This document shows positions 37,780-46,128 of a stretch of DNA of 46,128 bases, piece after piece. The translations under genes were made by a program, and so were the position numbers. Positions within the stretch are counted from its first letter, which is position 1. Each line of letters opens with the position of its first letter. Location of the stretch: assembly GCA_016195025.1 (NCBI GenBank), contig JACQAL010000057.1:1-46128 (forward strand). Direction: 5' to 3'. The notes under the pieces are model-generated. The model saw only the letters and a list, made by a program, of their open reading frames with translations, ran no database searches and was not told the DNA's origin. Source of the DNA: Bacteroidota bacterium (GTDB taxonomy: Bacteria; Bacteroidota; Bacteroidia; Palsa-948).

Positions 37780-39461
37780 ACAACAAGTTTCTTGTAGCGC
37801 ACACGATGTGGAGTTACATCACCAAGACGCATCTTTTTATTTTCTTCATATTCAGAATAACTTCCTTCGTACCAATACACTTTTGAATCTCCTTCGAAGG
37901 CGAGAATGTGCGTGCAGACTCTATCCAAGAACCAGCGGTCGTGGGAAATAATTACAGCACAGCCTGCAAAGTTTTCCAGACCTTCTTCCAGCGCGCGAAG
38001 CGTGTTCACATCTAAATCGTTGGTCGGCTCATCGAGAAGAAGAACGTTGGCTTCGGATTTCAACGTAAGTGCGAGATGCAATCTGTTTCTTTCACCACCC
38101 GAAAGTATTCCGCATTTTTTTCCCTGGTCGGTTCCGCCAAAGTTGAAACGCGAAATGTACGCGCGCGAGTTCATCGGTTTTCCTCCCAGTAAAATATTGT
38201 CGAGACCTCCGCTTATTACTTCATATAAAGTTTTTTTCGGATCAATATCCGTATGCGCCTGGTCAACGTAACTTATTTTTACAGTGGGACCGATAATAAA
38301 TTTTCCTTTATCCGGTTTTTCCTGTCCCATGATCATCCGGAAAATAGTTGTCTTTCCCGCACCGTTGGGACCAATGATTCCAACAATTCCAGCAGGAGGA
38401 AGTTTGAAATTCAAATCTTCATAGAGCAATTTATCTCCGAACGCTTTGAAAACTCCTTTCGCTTCGATAACTTCGTTTCCGAGGCGCGGACCGTTCGGAA
38501 TAAATATTTCCAGTTTCTCTTCTTTTGATTTCACATCTTCGCTCATCATCTTGTCATAACTCTGCAAACGCGCTTTTTGTTTTGCCTGCCGTCCTTTCGC
38601 TCCTTTCTGCACCCACTCTAATTCGCGCTTTAAATATTTCTGACGCTTGCTTTCTGTTTTTTCTTCCTGCTCCAAACGTTTTGTTTTTTGCTTGAGCCAC
38701 TCGGAATAATTTCCTTTGTATGGAATTCCTTCTCCTCTGTCCAATTCCAAAATCCATCCGGCAACGTTGTCAAGAAAATATCTGTCGTGCGTTACGGCTA
38801 TGACGGTTCCTTTATAATTTTTTGAATGTTGTTCAAGCCAATCAACACTCTCTGCGTCCAAATGGTTTGTCGGTTCATCGAGAAGAAGAATATCGGGTTC
38901 CTGAATTAATAATCTGCAAAGTGCAACTCGCCTTCTTTCTCCTCCGGAAAGATTTTTTACAGGCGTATCGCTCTCCGGGCAACGCAATGCATCCATCGCC
39001 TGCTCCAAACGGTTATCGAGATTCCATAAATCAAACTTCTCAATCAAATCATTCAAACGTGCTTGTTTGTCTATGAGTTTTTGCATTGCATCGGGTTCAG
39101 AATATTTCGGATCGGAAAATAGATTATTCACTTCCTCGTACTCCTTTAAAATACTCACATGCTCCTGCGCCCCTTCGCGGACAATTTCCAGAACAGTATT
39201 TTTATTGTCAAGTTCCGGCTCCTGGTCGAGCATGCCCATACTGTAGCCAGGTGACTTATGAATTTCTCCTATGAAACTCGTATCCTTCCCTGAAATAATT
39301 TTCAGCAATGTTGATTTACCCGAACCGTTCAATCCGAGCACACCAATCTTCGCCCCGTAATAAAACGAGAGATAAATATCTTTTAGAATTGCTTTTTGGT
39401 TCTGTGGCAAAATCTTGCTCACGTTTACCATCGAGAATATTACCTGGCGGCCTTCGCTCAT
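37776..39461 (-). CDS. ettA: energy-dependent translational throttle protein EttA (ABC-F)
   Basis: The 561-residue ABC-F protein has two ATP-binding domains: G-L-N-G-S-G-K-S-T with L-S-G-G-E-R-R-R and L-L-D-E-P-T-N-H-L-D, then G-P-N-G-A-G-K-T-T with L-S-G-G-E-R-N-R and L-L-D-E-P-T-N-D-L-D. A charged linker lies between them. EttA binds the ribosomal E site and gates translation by ATP/ADP level. Length and layout match EttA better than other ABC-F proteins. The start follows from the M-S-E-G-R-Q-V-I-F-S sequence; the gene precedes the small membrane protein by overlap. Confidence 0.95.
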   Translation of the reverse strand: MSEGRQVIFSMVNVSKILPQNQKAILKDIYLSFYYGAKIGVLGLNGSGKSTLLKIISGKDTSFIGEIHKSPGYSMGMLDQEPELDNKNTVLEIVREGAQEHVSILKEYEEVNNLFSDPKYSEPDAMQKLIDKQARLNDLIEKFDLWNLDNRLEQAMDALRCPESDTPVKNLSGGERRRVALCRLLIQEPDILLLDEPTNHLDAESVDWLEQHSKNYKGTVIAVTHDRYFLDNVAGWILELDRGEGIPYKGNYSEWLKQKTKRLEQEEKTESKRQKYLKRELEWVQKGAKGRQAKQKARLQSYDKMMSEDVKSKEEKLEIFIPNGPRLGNEVIEAKGVFKAFGDKLLYEDLNFKLPPAGIVGIIGPNGAGKTTIFRMIMGQEKPDKGKFIIGPTVKISYVDQAHTDIDPKKTLYEVISGGLDNILLGGKPMNSRAYISRFNFGGTDQGKKCGILSGGERNRLHLALTLKSEANVLLLDEPTNDLDVNTLRALEEGLENFAGCAVIISHDRWFLDRVCTHILAFEGDSKVYWYEGSYSEYEENKKMRLGDVTPHRVRYKKLVV

Positions 39462-39582
39462 TGTTTAAATAAAATTTGGACTGCGAATATACAAATACAA
39501 AGTTTTTGAAAAAGAAATTTTTTGTTGTATGTTTGCCATGTTAATATCGAAGCACAAACTGCTACGAACTTTCGAAATGCGA

Positions 39583-39906
39583 ATGAAAAAAATTTTGCTT
39601 TTTTCTTTTCTATTATCAGTTATCATTTGCTTAGGTCAGAATAAAAATTCTTCGACTGAACCAGAAACAATAAAAGTGAAAAAATATAATACAGAAAATG
39701 AAATAAAAAATGGTTCTTTATCTTTTTTGAAAGGATGCTTCTTCACGGAAACCGTTCATGTAAATGGAAAAATTATTTCTAAAACATGGGCAAATCCAAA
39801 TATTCTGGTAGGAAGAAGGGGCATTGTGTATATTGAAAATATAAAAAAGAAAAATGCGGATGGAAGTTTTCAAACGCTTCATCCAAAGAAAATTATTTTT
39901 GAATAG
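39583..39906 (+). CDS. small exported hypothetical protein
   Basis: I choose ATG 39583 because it gives a clean signal peptide (M-K-K-I-L-L-F-S-F-L-L-S-V-I-I-C-L-G-Q), leaving about 107 residues; longer starts at 39529 and 39577 exist in frame. The mature part is Lys/Asn-rich with a short beta region ending K-K-I-I-F-E. No family is recognised. It is divergent from ettA, with little shared promoter space. Confidence 0.55.
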   Translation: MKKILLFSFLLSVIICLGQNKNSSTEPETIKVKKYNTENEIKNGSLSFLKGCFFTETVHVNGKIISKTWANPNILVGRRGIVYIENIKKKNADGSFQTLHPKKIIFE

Positions 39907-40086
39907 CACTTATCGTGAGAAAGAAAATTGCATTTCTTTTCATTTATATATTGTCGATATCTTCTGCTTTTCACAATTCATTTTTCATTCGTGCAATTCG
40001 TATCCTTCATTTGGCGACAGCATGCATTGCATTTTCTTCTGAATGGACATCCGGTTCCGGAAACTTATCGGTTTGAGTTTTGAATT

Positions 40087-40731
40087 TTATTCCGGAAAAT
40101 AAATCGGGTGCTTCTCGTTATATTTTCTCAGGTAGAGAAAAATAGAATCGCGCTTTTGTTTTTTTTTCAACGCGGAAAATTCTTTAAACAATTCTTCATC
40201 GCGCGAAAGAAGAAGCTCCATATTCTGCATATTGAATTCAGAAATTTTTCCGGTTTCATAATCAAGAATAAATTGCTCCGATACATAGACAAACCTGGTT
40301 GGATTGTAAAACGGGTCGTTGTAATAAAACGGATCATACATTCCCCCGATTTGCCTCTGAACCGAAGCCACAAAATGTGAAATGCTCCCGATAATGGTAA
40401 CACGCGAATAGTCCGCACCGTAATTAATGTACACGGTTCCATTCTGGCAAAAACCCCAGATGTCGTGCGTTTTGTACTGCTGTTCCTTTCCGGAGGAATC
40501 AAGGATGGAAAAAGAATTTTTAGAAAGGACTTTTTCAAAAAAATCACGGTCGGATTTATTGTAAGCAGAAATTATTTTTGACGCAAGAACAGGATTATTA
40601 TTTTTGAAATCGGAAAAGGAAAGGTAAATTCCATTCTTGAAATCAAAATCTTTTGTGTACTGAACTTTTTTCTCCTGAGAAAGGAGTAAAGAAGAAATAA
40701 AAAACAAAACTATTGCGAAATATTTTTTCAT
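40087..40731 (-). CDS. exported hypothetical protein
   Basis: A 214-residue protein with a signal peptide (M-K-K-Y-F-A-I-V-L-F-F-I-S-S-L-L-L-S-Q). The mature part contains F-K-N-G-I-Y-L-S-F-S-D-F-K-N-N-N-P near the start, H-D-I-W-G-F-C-Q-N-G-T-V-Y-I-N-Y in the middle and a charged, helical tail. This pattern is familiar from uncharacterised Bacteroidota periplasmic proteins of similar size. Function unknown. It reads in the same direction as the RNA methyltransferase 27 bp upstream and may be cotranscribed with it. Confidence 0.65.
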   Translation of the reverse strand: MKKYFAIVLFFISSLLLSQEKKVQYTKDFDFKNGIYLSFSDFKNNNPVLASKIISAYNKSDRDFFEKVLSKNSFSILDSSGKEQQYKTHDIWGFCQNGTVYINYGADYSRVTIIGSISHFVASVQRQIGGMYDPFYYNDPFYNPTRFVYVSEQFILDYETGKISEFNMQNMELLLSRDEELFKEFSALKKKQKRDSIFLYLRKYNEKHPIYFPE

Positions 40732-40757
40732 ACCTACAAATATAAAAAAGAATATTC

Positions 40758-41555
40758 TTAATTCCCTGCTGCCAGCCCTCTTTGTCGAACCGCTTCATAC
40801 ACCATCACCGCACAACTTGTGGAAACATTCAGCGAATCTATTTTCCCCGACATGGGAATTTTTATTTGTTCCGAAAAAGAAAGCCATGTTTGTGAAAGAC
40901 CTTCTGCCTCGGTGCCAAAAACAATTGCACATGGCATGGAAAAATCTATATCGGTATAATTCTTTTTTCCCGTAAGCGCAGCAGCATAAGGAGTAATGTT
41001 TTTTTCCTCAAGAAATTTTTGAACTTCTTCGGATGAAGCGGCAATTATTTGTTTGGAAAAAACACATCCAATGCTGGAACGAACTGCGTTAGGATTATAA
41101 ATATCCGTCTTCGCATTGCAAACAATTACGGCATCTGCTCCGGCTCCATCCGCAGTTCTCGCAATAGCACCGAGGTTGCCGGGCTTTTCCACTGCTTCAA
41201 GAATAATAAGAATAGGATTCGCAGAAAGTTTTATATCGGAAAGACGAAGATGTTTTGATTTGATGAGCGCAAGAAGCCCGTCTGAGTTTTCACGGTAAGC
41301 AATTTTCTCAAACACTTCTTTACTTACTCTGACGAGATGATGAATGCCAGAAAAAATTTCTTTATGCCTTTTTTGATTGACAATATCACAGACAAAAAGA
41401 GTTTTGATTTCAAATTTATTTTCTTTCGCTCTTAGAATTTCGCGTGCGCCTTCCACTACAATCAAATCCTGCAACTTCCGCTCGGAAGATTTTTCCTTGA
41501 GTTTGATTACATTTTTTATGCGGGGGTTGGATGTACTGACAATGATTTCCTCCAT
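40758..41555 (-). CDS. TrmH/SpoU family RNA methyltransferase
   Basis: I start it at ATG 41555 (M-E-E-I-I-V-S-T-S-N-P-R-I-K-N), giving 265 residues, because a longer start at 41600 would coincide with the divergent UbiA start. The N-terminal half contains V-V-E-G-A-R-E-I and L-L-A-L-I-K. The SpoU domain follows with L-I-I-L-E-A-V-E-K-P-G-N-L-G-A-I-A-R-T-A-D-G-A-G (motif 1), I-V-F-G-T-E-A-E-G-L-S (motif 2) and I-P-M-S-G-K-I-D-S-L-N-V-S-T-S (motif 3). It should 2'-O-methylate ribose in tRNA or rRNA using AdoMet via a deep trefoil knot. The target is unknown. Confidence 0.9.
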   Translation of the reverse strand: MEEIIVSTSNPRIKNVIKLKEKSSERKLQDLIVVEGAREILRAKENKFEIKTLFVCDIVNQKRHKEIFSGIHHLVRVSKEVFEKIAYRENSDGLLALIKSKHLRLSDIKLSANPILIILEAVEKPGNLGAIARTADGAGADAVIVCNAKTDIYNPNAVRSSIGCVFSKQIIAASSEEVQKFLEEKNITPYAAALTGKKNYTDIDFSMPCAIVFGTEAEGLSQTWLSFSEQIKIPMSGKIDSLNVSTSCAVMVYEAVRQRGLAAGN

Positions 41556-41599
41556 GAGTGCGAATTTACGAATAGGATTCATTTGTACATTCGCCCGCA

Positions 41600-42457
41600 A
41601 TGTCAGCTGTCAGAAACTATCTCTCACTTATAAAATTCAGCCACACCATTTTCGCAATGCCCTTTGCAGTCATTGGATTTTTTCTGGGAGTAAAAAATAC
41701 AAACTCAGAATTGAACTGGAAATTATTGGGATTAGTCATCTTGTGCATGATTTTCGCTCGAAGCGCAGCCATGGCATTCAACCGCTGGGCGGATAATAAA
41801 TTTGACAAAGAAAATATCAGAACAAAAATACGTGAACTGCCAAGCGGAATTATTTCTGAGAAGAATACACTTGTATTTGTAATTATAAATTGTGTTTTGT
41901 TTATCGTTACAACTTTTTTCATTAATCAAATTTGTTTTTATCTCTCGCCAGTTGCGCTGCTCGTTATTCTCGGATATAGTTATACAAAAAGATTTACACC
42001 GCTCTGCCATTTAATTCTCGGACTTGGACTTTCACTTGCACCTATCGGAGCATTTCTCGCTGTGACAGAAGAATTCAAACTGCTTCCTCTATTATACTCG
42101 TTCGTGGTTTTATTTTGGGTAAGCGGCTTCGATATTATTTACGCTTTACAAGATGAAGAATTCGACCATTCGCAAAATTTAAAATCAATTCCGGTGTTAA
42201 TGGGGAAAAAAAATGCTTTGCTCTTTTCACGAATACTTCATTTGATTTCTGCAAGCTTAGTTTTATTTGCAGGATATTATGCTGGATTTCATTTGTGCTA
42301 TTGGATTGGCGCAGGAATTTTTATTTCACTTCTTATTTATCAGCATACGCTCGTTAAACCAAATGATTTGCGCAAAGTAAATCTTGCATTCGCAACAATG
42401 AATGGAATTGCAAGCGTTGTCTTCGCAATTTTTTTTCTACTGGAAATTTATTTTTGA
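41600..42457 (+). CDS. UbiA-family prenyltransferase
   Basis: The 285-residue protein has about eight membrane helices and the two Asp-rich motifs of UbiA enzymes: N-R-W-A-D-N-K-F-D-K-E-N near 58-69 and D-I-I-Y-A-L-Q-D-E-E-F-D near 177-188. These bind prenyl diphosphate through Mg. It attaches a polyprenyl chain to 4-hydroxybenzoate or a related aromatic for quinone synthesis. In Bacteroidota, which use menaquinone, the same fold is used by MenA and by other prenylation steps, so I leave the gene symbol empty. Its 3' end overlaps that of terC by 10 bp in convergent orientation. Confidence 0.85.
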   Translation: MSAVRNYLSLIKFSHTIFAMPFAVIGFFLGVKNTNSELNWKLLGLVILCMIFARSAAMAFNRWADNKFDKENIRTKIRELPSGIISEKNTLVFVIINCVLFIVTTFFINQICFYLSPVALLVILGYSYTKRFTPLCHLILGLGLSLAPIGAFLAVTEEFKLLPLLYSFVVLFWVSGFDIIYALQDEEFDHSQNLKSIPVLMGKKNALLFSRILHLISASLVLFAGYYAGFHLCYWIGAGIFISLLIYQHTLVKPNDLRKVNLAFATMNGIASVVFAIFFLLEIYF

Positions 42458-43194
42458 GAATCTCTTTTCGCTTTTTTACTTCTCATTCTCATATTCAATC
42501 CTTCCACCAAAAGGGAGAAAAGCATGGAAGAATAAATATATTGACGCGGCACGTGATAGTGAAATGAATCGAGAATAAGCATCATTCCAATCATTAAAAG
42601 AAAAGCAAGCGCAAGCATTTTAATGGTGGGATGCTTGTTGATGAAGTCGCTTACAATTTCAGAAAACCAAAGCATGATTATCATAGCGAAAATTACTGCT
42701 GCAATCATGATTAAAACATTTGTTACCAATCCAACTGCAGTGAGAATTGAATCGAACGAAAAGATAATATCAATAAAAACTATTTGCATAATAATGGCAT
42801 TCATTGCACCTGCTCGTATATTTTTCGAAAGTTCATCATATCCTTCTATCTTATTGTGAATTTCCAAAGTAGTTTTAATAAGAAGAAAAACTCCTCCGGA
42901 AAATAAAATCAAATCTCTTCCCGTTGCGCCAAATTCTCCTATGAAAAACAATGGCTCCTTCAATCCGATTACCCAAGTAATGCTGAATAATAAAAGTATC
43001 CGCATGATAAGCGCAAGCGATAATCCTGCAGCCCGTGCTTTTCTCTGCTCTTGCCGCGAAGGAAGTTTTCCGGCAACAATTGCAATGAAAATAATATTGT
43101 CAATGCCCAGAACAATTTCAAGCACAGTAAGCGTGAGCATGCTGATTACTGCATTCACTGAAAAAAGTTCTTGGAAATTTTGCGTGAGATTCAT
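42448..43194 (-). CDS. TerC family integral membrane protein
   Basis: About 248 residues from ATG 43194; a start at 43263 would add an unlikely polar extension. It has seven to nine membrane helices with the TerC signature V-L-G-I-D-N-I-I-F-I-A-I near the N-terminus and V-F-I-D-I-I-F-S-F-D-S-I-L-T-A-V-G in the middle; the Asp residues within membrane helices mark TerC/Alx. The family includes manganese exporters (Alx, YceF-type) and tellurite-resistance TerC. Substrate here is uncertain, with Mn or Ca export most likely. Confidence 0.9.
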   Translation of the reverse strand: MNLTQNFQELFSVNAVISMLTLTVLEIVLGIDNIIFIAIVAGKLPSRQEQRKARAAGLSLALIMRILLLFSITWVIGLKEPLFFIGEFGATGRDLILFSGGVFLLIKTTLEIHNKIEGYDELSKNIRAGAMNAIIMQIVFIDIIFSFDSILTAVGLVTNVLIMIAAVIFAMIIMLWFSEIVSDFINKHPTIKMLALAFLLMIGMMLILDSFHYHVPRQYIYSSMLFSLLVEGLNMRMRSKKAKRDSQK

Positions 43195-43329
43195 TTTAGA
43201 AAATGATTTTGTATCGGTGTAATTGCATTTGACACAAAAATACTCAGAAAAGTTTCGTTTCAACTGAAATTATTCTCTTTCATTTTAAGTAAGTTATACA
43301 TGATACGCGTTTAAACATGGTATTATGTG

Positions 43330-43359
43330 TTGCATGATACTGTTTTATGTATACCTTTG
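43330..43359 (+). promoter_or_regulatory. Bacteroidota promoter upstream of the PadR gene
   Basis: TTG at 43330-43332 and TACCTTTG at 43352-43359 fit the -33/-7 consensus with a 19-bp spacer, 36 bp before the PadR ATG. Upstream, ATACATGATAC and GCATGATAC words (43300-43342) flank it and could be part of a PadR operator. Confidence 0.6.
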
Positions 43360-43395
43360 TATCGTCAATCAGAAAAATAAAACACAAAATAAAAA

Positions 43396-43719
43396 ATGGA
43401 CATAGACAACACACAGGCGCAAATGAGAAAAGGAGTCCTGGAATTTTGCATTCTTGCCACGCTCACGAACGGCGACGCGTATCCCACTGAAATTATTGAA
43501 AAGATGAAAGACGCGAAACTCGTAGTGGTGGAAGGAACGCTTTATCCCCTGCTCACCCGCCTTAAAAACATGGGGCTTCTCAGCTATCGCTGGGAAGAAT
43601 CCACATCAGGACCACCAAGAAAATATTACAAACTCACTCCGGTGGGAAAACAATTCCTGAAAGAATTGGAATCTACCTGGGAGGAACTTGTAAAATCAGT
43701 AAACAAAATCACAAAATAA
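43396..43719 (+). CDS. PadR family transcriptional regulator
   Basis: The 107-residue protein is almost entirely a PadR winged helix: M-R-K-G-V-L-E-F-C-I-L-A-T-L near the start, G-D-A-Y-P-T-E-I-I-E, then V-V-E-G-T-L-Y-P-L-L-T-R-L-K-N-M-G-L-L and the wing S-T-S-G-P-P-R-K-Y-Y-K-L-T. It lacks the long C-terminal helical domain of other PadR members, as is normal for the short group. The gene precedes the PspC-domain protein by 55 bp, a common Bacteroidota pair in which PadR represses the membrane protein operon. Confidence 0.9.
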   Translation: MDIDNTQAQMRKGVLEFCILATLTNGDAYPTEIIEKMKDAKLVVVEGTLYPLLTRLKNMGLLSYRWEESTSGPPRKYYKLTPVGKQFLKELESTWEELVKSVNKITK

Positions 43720-43774
43720 TAAATCTCGAAAAACGAAACCGTACGAAAAGTACGAAACAATAAAACCAATTACA

Positions 43775-45214
43775 ATGAACAAGACAGTTACCATCAATCT
43801 CAGCGGAATCATTTTTCATATAGATGAAGACGCGTATCAGAAACTGAGCAGTTACCTGAACACCATTCGCGGATATTTTTCCGAATCGGAAGGACGAGAC
43901 GAAATCATGGCGGACATTGAGAACCGGATTGCGGAAATGCTTTCGGAAAAAGTATCTGACAGAAAACAAGTCGTGCTGATGACCGATGTGGATTATGTAA
44001 TCGGAGTGATGGGCAAGCCGGAAGATTTTGCCGGAGAAAAATCCCATAGCGAAGAATCTAAAAAAGAACAAGCAACTTACACTTCGACAGGAAGACGAAG
44101 AAGAATTTTCAGAGACACCGATAATAAAATTCTCGGAGGAGTTTGCTCGGGTATCGGTGCGTATTTCAACTTTGACCCGCTCTGGCTTCGCCTCGCGCTT
44201 GTAGTTTGCTTTTTCACTTTTGGTTTCGGCCTTCTTTTATATATAGTATTGTGGATTGTGATTCCTCAGGCAAAAACCACCGCGGAAAAATTGGAAATGC
44301 GCGGAGAAGATGTGAACATTTCCAACATCGGAAAAAAAGTGGAAGAAGAAATGCACCACTTCGGAAAGAAAATGGAAAGTTGGGGACAAGAAGTAAAACA
44401 AAATGTTTCATCGGGAAAGGCGAGAGATTTTGTAGACAAGTTTGTGGATTTTGCTAGTTCAGTGTTTGGCGCATTCTTCAAAGCGTTTGCAAAATTACTC
44501 GGAGTGTTTTTTGTGATTCTCGGTTCCATTCTTCTTATTTGCATCATCGCTTCTCTCTTTGGAAAATCAGGAGTGATTCAAATAGACAATCATTCTATTT
44601 CTCTTCACGAATTCTTCTATACATTTTTTGAAAACGGAGACCAGATGATGCTTGCTTCCATCGCCATTGCGCTCGTTGCTGGCATTCCGCTTATCATGCT
44701 CGTGTACGGAGGAATGAAAATGCTTCTCGGAATAAAAGGAAGCAACCGGATTGTAAATATTTCCGCGGGAGTTTTATGGCTCATCGGAATTGCGCTTGCT
44801 GTCACGATGGGCGTGCAAATCGGAAATCAGTTTTCAGAAGAAGCATCGAGCAGGCAAATTCTCCCTATGAAAAAAACAAAATGCGACACTCTTTTTCTTC
44901 ATGTGAAAGAAGCAAACGGATGGAACGAAGAAGAAACTTACCGCAAAAGACGTTTTCATTTTTCATTCCGAAAACATCATTTGATTTCTTCTGACAGCGC
45001 TAACATTTATTTTGGTTATCCTTCGCTCGATATTGTGAAAGGAGAAAAAGACAGCGCAGAAATTGTAGTATATAATGAAGCGCATGGCAAAGACAAAAAA
45101 GAAGCGCTTCACTTTGCGCGAAACATTAATTATGAAATTTCTCAGAAGGATTCTCTGATTGAACTCATGCCGTATTTTTCTATTCCCAAAGATGAAAAAT
45201 GGCGCAACCAGTAA
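43775..45214 (+). CDS. PspC-domain membrane protein, truncated by in-frame TAA
   Basis: The 479 residues before the stop comprise an N-terminal helical domain (about 1-90, D-E-I-M-A-D-I-E-N-R-I-A-E-M-L), then a PspC domain (about 108-165, F-R-D-T-D-N-K-I-L-G-G-V-C-S-G-I-G-A-Y-F). Several membrane helices around 210-370 follow, and then an adhesin-like beta domain. The stop at 45212-45214 falls after K-W-R-N-Q, and the frame continues as V-H-V-E-V-R-L-P-K-G-K-T. In related proteins I know, this segment continues without a break. A GAA to TAA change explains it simply. The protein is therefore likely shortened by about 74 residues. PspC proteins respond to membrane stress. Confidence 0.9.
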   Translation: MNKTVTINLSGIIFHIDEDAYQKLSSYLNTIRGYFSESEGRDEIMADIENRIAEMLSEKVSDRKQVVLMTDVDYVIGVMGKPEDFAGEKSHSEESKKEQATYTSTGRRRRIFRDTDNKILGGVCSGIGAYFNFDPLWLRLALVVCFFTFGFGLLLYIVLWIVIPQAKTTAEKLEMRGEDVNISNIGKKVEEEMHHFGKKMESWGQEVKQNVSSGKARDFVDKFVDFASSVFGAFFKAFAKLLGVFFVILGSILLICIIASLFGKSGVIQIDNHSISLHEFFYTFFENGDQMMLASIAIALVAGIPLIMLVYGGMKMLLGIKGSNRIVNISAGVLWLIGIALAVTMGVQIGNQFSEEASSRQILPMKKTKCDTLFLHVKEANGWNEEETYRKRRFHFSFRKHHLISSDSANIYFGYPSLDIVKGEKDSAEIVVYNEAHGKDKKEALHFARNINYEISQKDSLIELMPYFSIPKDEKWRNQ

Positions 45215-45439
45215 GTGCATGTGGAAGTTCGCTTGCCGAAGGGAAAAACAATTTACATAGGAAAAAACATGAATCACATTCTTGACGATGTGCAAAACGA
45301 AACCGATACGTGGGATGGCGACATGGTGGGAAGAAGATGGCTCATGGGCGCGGAAGAATTAAAATGCATGGATTGCGAAGGACTGGAAGAAAATCATCAT
45401 AAATATTCAAAACATATTTCTATTCATTCGGATAAATAA
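45215..45439 (+). pseudogene. C-terminal continuation of the PspC-domain protein after a premature stop
   Basis: This segment is in the same reading frame as 43775-45214 and starts right after its TAA. It encodes I-Y-I-G-K-N-M-N-H-I-L-D-D-V followed by T-W-D-G-D-M-V-G-R-R-W and C-M-D-C-E, which correspond to the conserved end of Bacteroidota PspC proteins (T-W-D-G-D-M-V-G). A GTG at 45215 could restart translation, but no ribosome site precedes it. It is either the tail of a gene broken by a nonsense mutation, a sequencing error, or a readthrough case. Confidence 0.8.
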
Positions 45440-45457
45440 TAAATCTAAATCAAAAAA

Positions 45458-45655
45458 ATGGAAACACAAAATCAAAACACAGAAAAAAAATCTGCAGCAA
45501 AAAAAGCGGGCGGGTTGCTATTTGTCGGCTGCATGTTTATTGGCATGGCGCTCGGCTGGTATTTCGATGCTTATCAAATCGGAATGTTCGGAGGAATGGG
45601 AGTTGGATTTATTATGATGGCAGTAGTAATTTTATCTCAGTCGAATAGAAAATAA
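45458..45655 (+). CDS. small two-helix membrane protein
   Basis: This 65-residue protein has a charged N-terminus (E-K-K-S-A-A-K-K) and two membrane helices: near 18-36 (G-G-L-L-F-V-G-C-M-F-I-G-M-A-L-G-W-Y-F) and 42-60 (G-M-F-G-G-M-G-V-G-F-I-M-M-A-V-V-I). It starts 18 bp after the PspC tail, so it is probably in the PadR-PspC operon. No family is recognised. Confidence 0.65.
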   Translation: METQNQNTEKKSAAKKAGGLLFVGCMFIGMALGWYFDAYQIGMFGGMGVGFIMMAVVILSQSNRK

Positions 45656-45722
45656 AGTGAGTTAAAAATTGTTAAACCAACAAATCTTCTCTTCAGCAAA
45701 GAAAAAAACTATATTATTGCGC

Positions 45723-46128
45723 ATGGAAAAAAAATTTCTCTTTTCTTTATCTTTTTTATTTTTTATTCTCCAGTCCTTTTCTCAGCAATGGCCCGGTGGC
45801 GGACAAGGAAACTGGCAAGGCGGTGGCGGTGGCGGCAAAGAAAATTGGAAAGACATGGTAGAGAAAATGAAAGTCGGTCATTTATATGGAAAAATAATTG
45901 ACAGCACCACTAACAAAGCGGTTGAGTTTGCTTCGGTTCAACTCATAGACCCGGTGGCGCTTCAAATGAAAAAAAAAGATGCAGTTGTTGCAGGGCAATT
46001 GACGGAATCAAACGGTGATTTCAGTTTGGAAAAAATAAATGTGATGGGAAATTATAGAGTGAAAGTTACTGCACTGGGTTATGTTACTAAAGAAATTTCA
46101 GTTGCGTTTGGAGTAAATATGAAAGAGG
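45723..46128 (+). CDS. outer-membrane receptor with carboxypeptidase-like N-terminal domain, partial
   Basis: The gene starts with a signal peptide (M-E-K-K-F-L-F-S-L-S-F-L-F-F-I-L-Q-S-F-S-Q) and runs off the window. After a Gly/Trp-rich stretch comes a carboxypeptidase-regulatory-like (CarboxypepD_reg) beta-sandwich from about 52: G-K-I-I-D-S-T-T-N-K-A-V-E-F-A-S-V-Q-L and T-E-S-N-G-D-F-S-L-E-K-I-N-V. This is typical of TonB-dependent-receptor or outer-membrane beta-barrel family proteins of Bacteroidota. The barrel would lie beyond the window edge. Confidence 0.8.
   Translation, partial: MEKKFLFSLSFLFFILQSFSQQWPGGGQGNWQGGGGGGKENWKDMVEKMKVGHLYGKIIDSTTNKAVEFASVQLIDPVALQMKKKDAVVAGQLTESNGDFSLEKINVMGNYRVKVTALGYVTKEISVAFGVNMKE

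Noticed and set aside
39854-40042. A 62-codon frame after the small exported protein gene
   Set aside because: It overlaps the end of the preceding gene in another frame and has no recognisable features.

Overview
The window reads as a Bacteroidota chromosome, probably an environmental Chitinophagia, Sphingobacteriia or Cytophagia-type lineage. The evidence is type IX secretion (T9SS) C-terminal sorting tails, a GldN-like protein, families largely confined to this phylum (DUF6089, DUF4159, DUF6340, GH3-type, PspC/PadR pair), promoters of the TTTG-N19-21-TAnnTTTG type, and AT-rich DNA with weak Shine-Dalgarno sites. Nothing allows a species call.

The layout falls into two halves. Bases 1 to about 14,380 are accessory. 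They hold a secreted YD-repeat protein, a GldN-like protein, a decayed IS transposase, a 21-bp minisatellite, an ECF sigma factor coupled to an unusual membrane-anchored outer-membrane barrel, and a collagen-like lipoprotein that appears to be controlled by that sigma factor. They also hold an attC-like hairpin and a tightly packed nine-gene cluster (8138-13942). That cluster starts with an ArsR-type repressor and a MerT-MerP fusion and continues through small Cys-rich proteins into T9SS-exported proteins, a lipoprotein and an outer-membrane barrel. Most of its products carry adjacent cysteine pairs, and no mercuric reductase is visible. It is the best candidate in the window for an undescribed system: an envelope-spanning response to a thiophilic metal.

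Bases 14,381 to 46,128 look like core genome: DUF6089, nadK, a BamA/TamA-like protein, a CBS protein, pdxJ, a PorV/PorQ-like protein, an HhH/outer-membrane protein, DUF2797, GH3, tRNA-Thr(CGT), a deoxynucleoside kinase, a WecA/TagO-like transferase, a lytic transglycosylase, uvrA, a LOG protein, DUF4159, DUF6340, hutH, hisS, ettA, an SpoU methyltransferase, a UbiA-family prenyltransferase, a TerC-family protein, a PadR-PspC pair, and the start of an outer-membrane receptor. The boundary between the halves is packed with folded repeats. Two inverted copies of a roughly 180-bp MITE/REPIN-like element bracket DUF6089-nadK, and further palindromes lie beside them.

Three regulatory or sequence-level points stand out. 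Two identically spaced AACC-N15-GTATCTAT elements precede the ECF sigma gene and the collagen-like gene, and the first implies that the sigma gene starts at an internal TTG. The PspC-domain gene is cut by one in-frame TAA, after which its conserved C-terminus continues in the same frame. A heptamer repeat, ATCTGCC, has been absorbed into two unrelated coding sequences, one of them uvrA.
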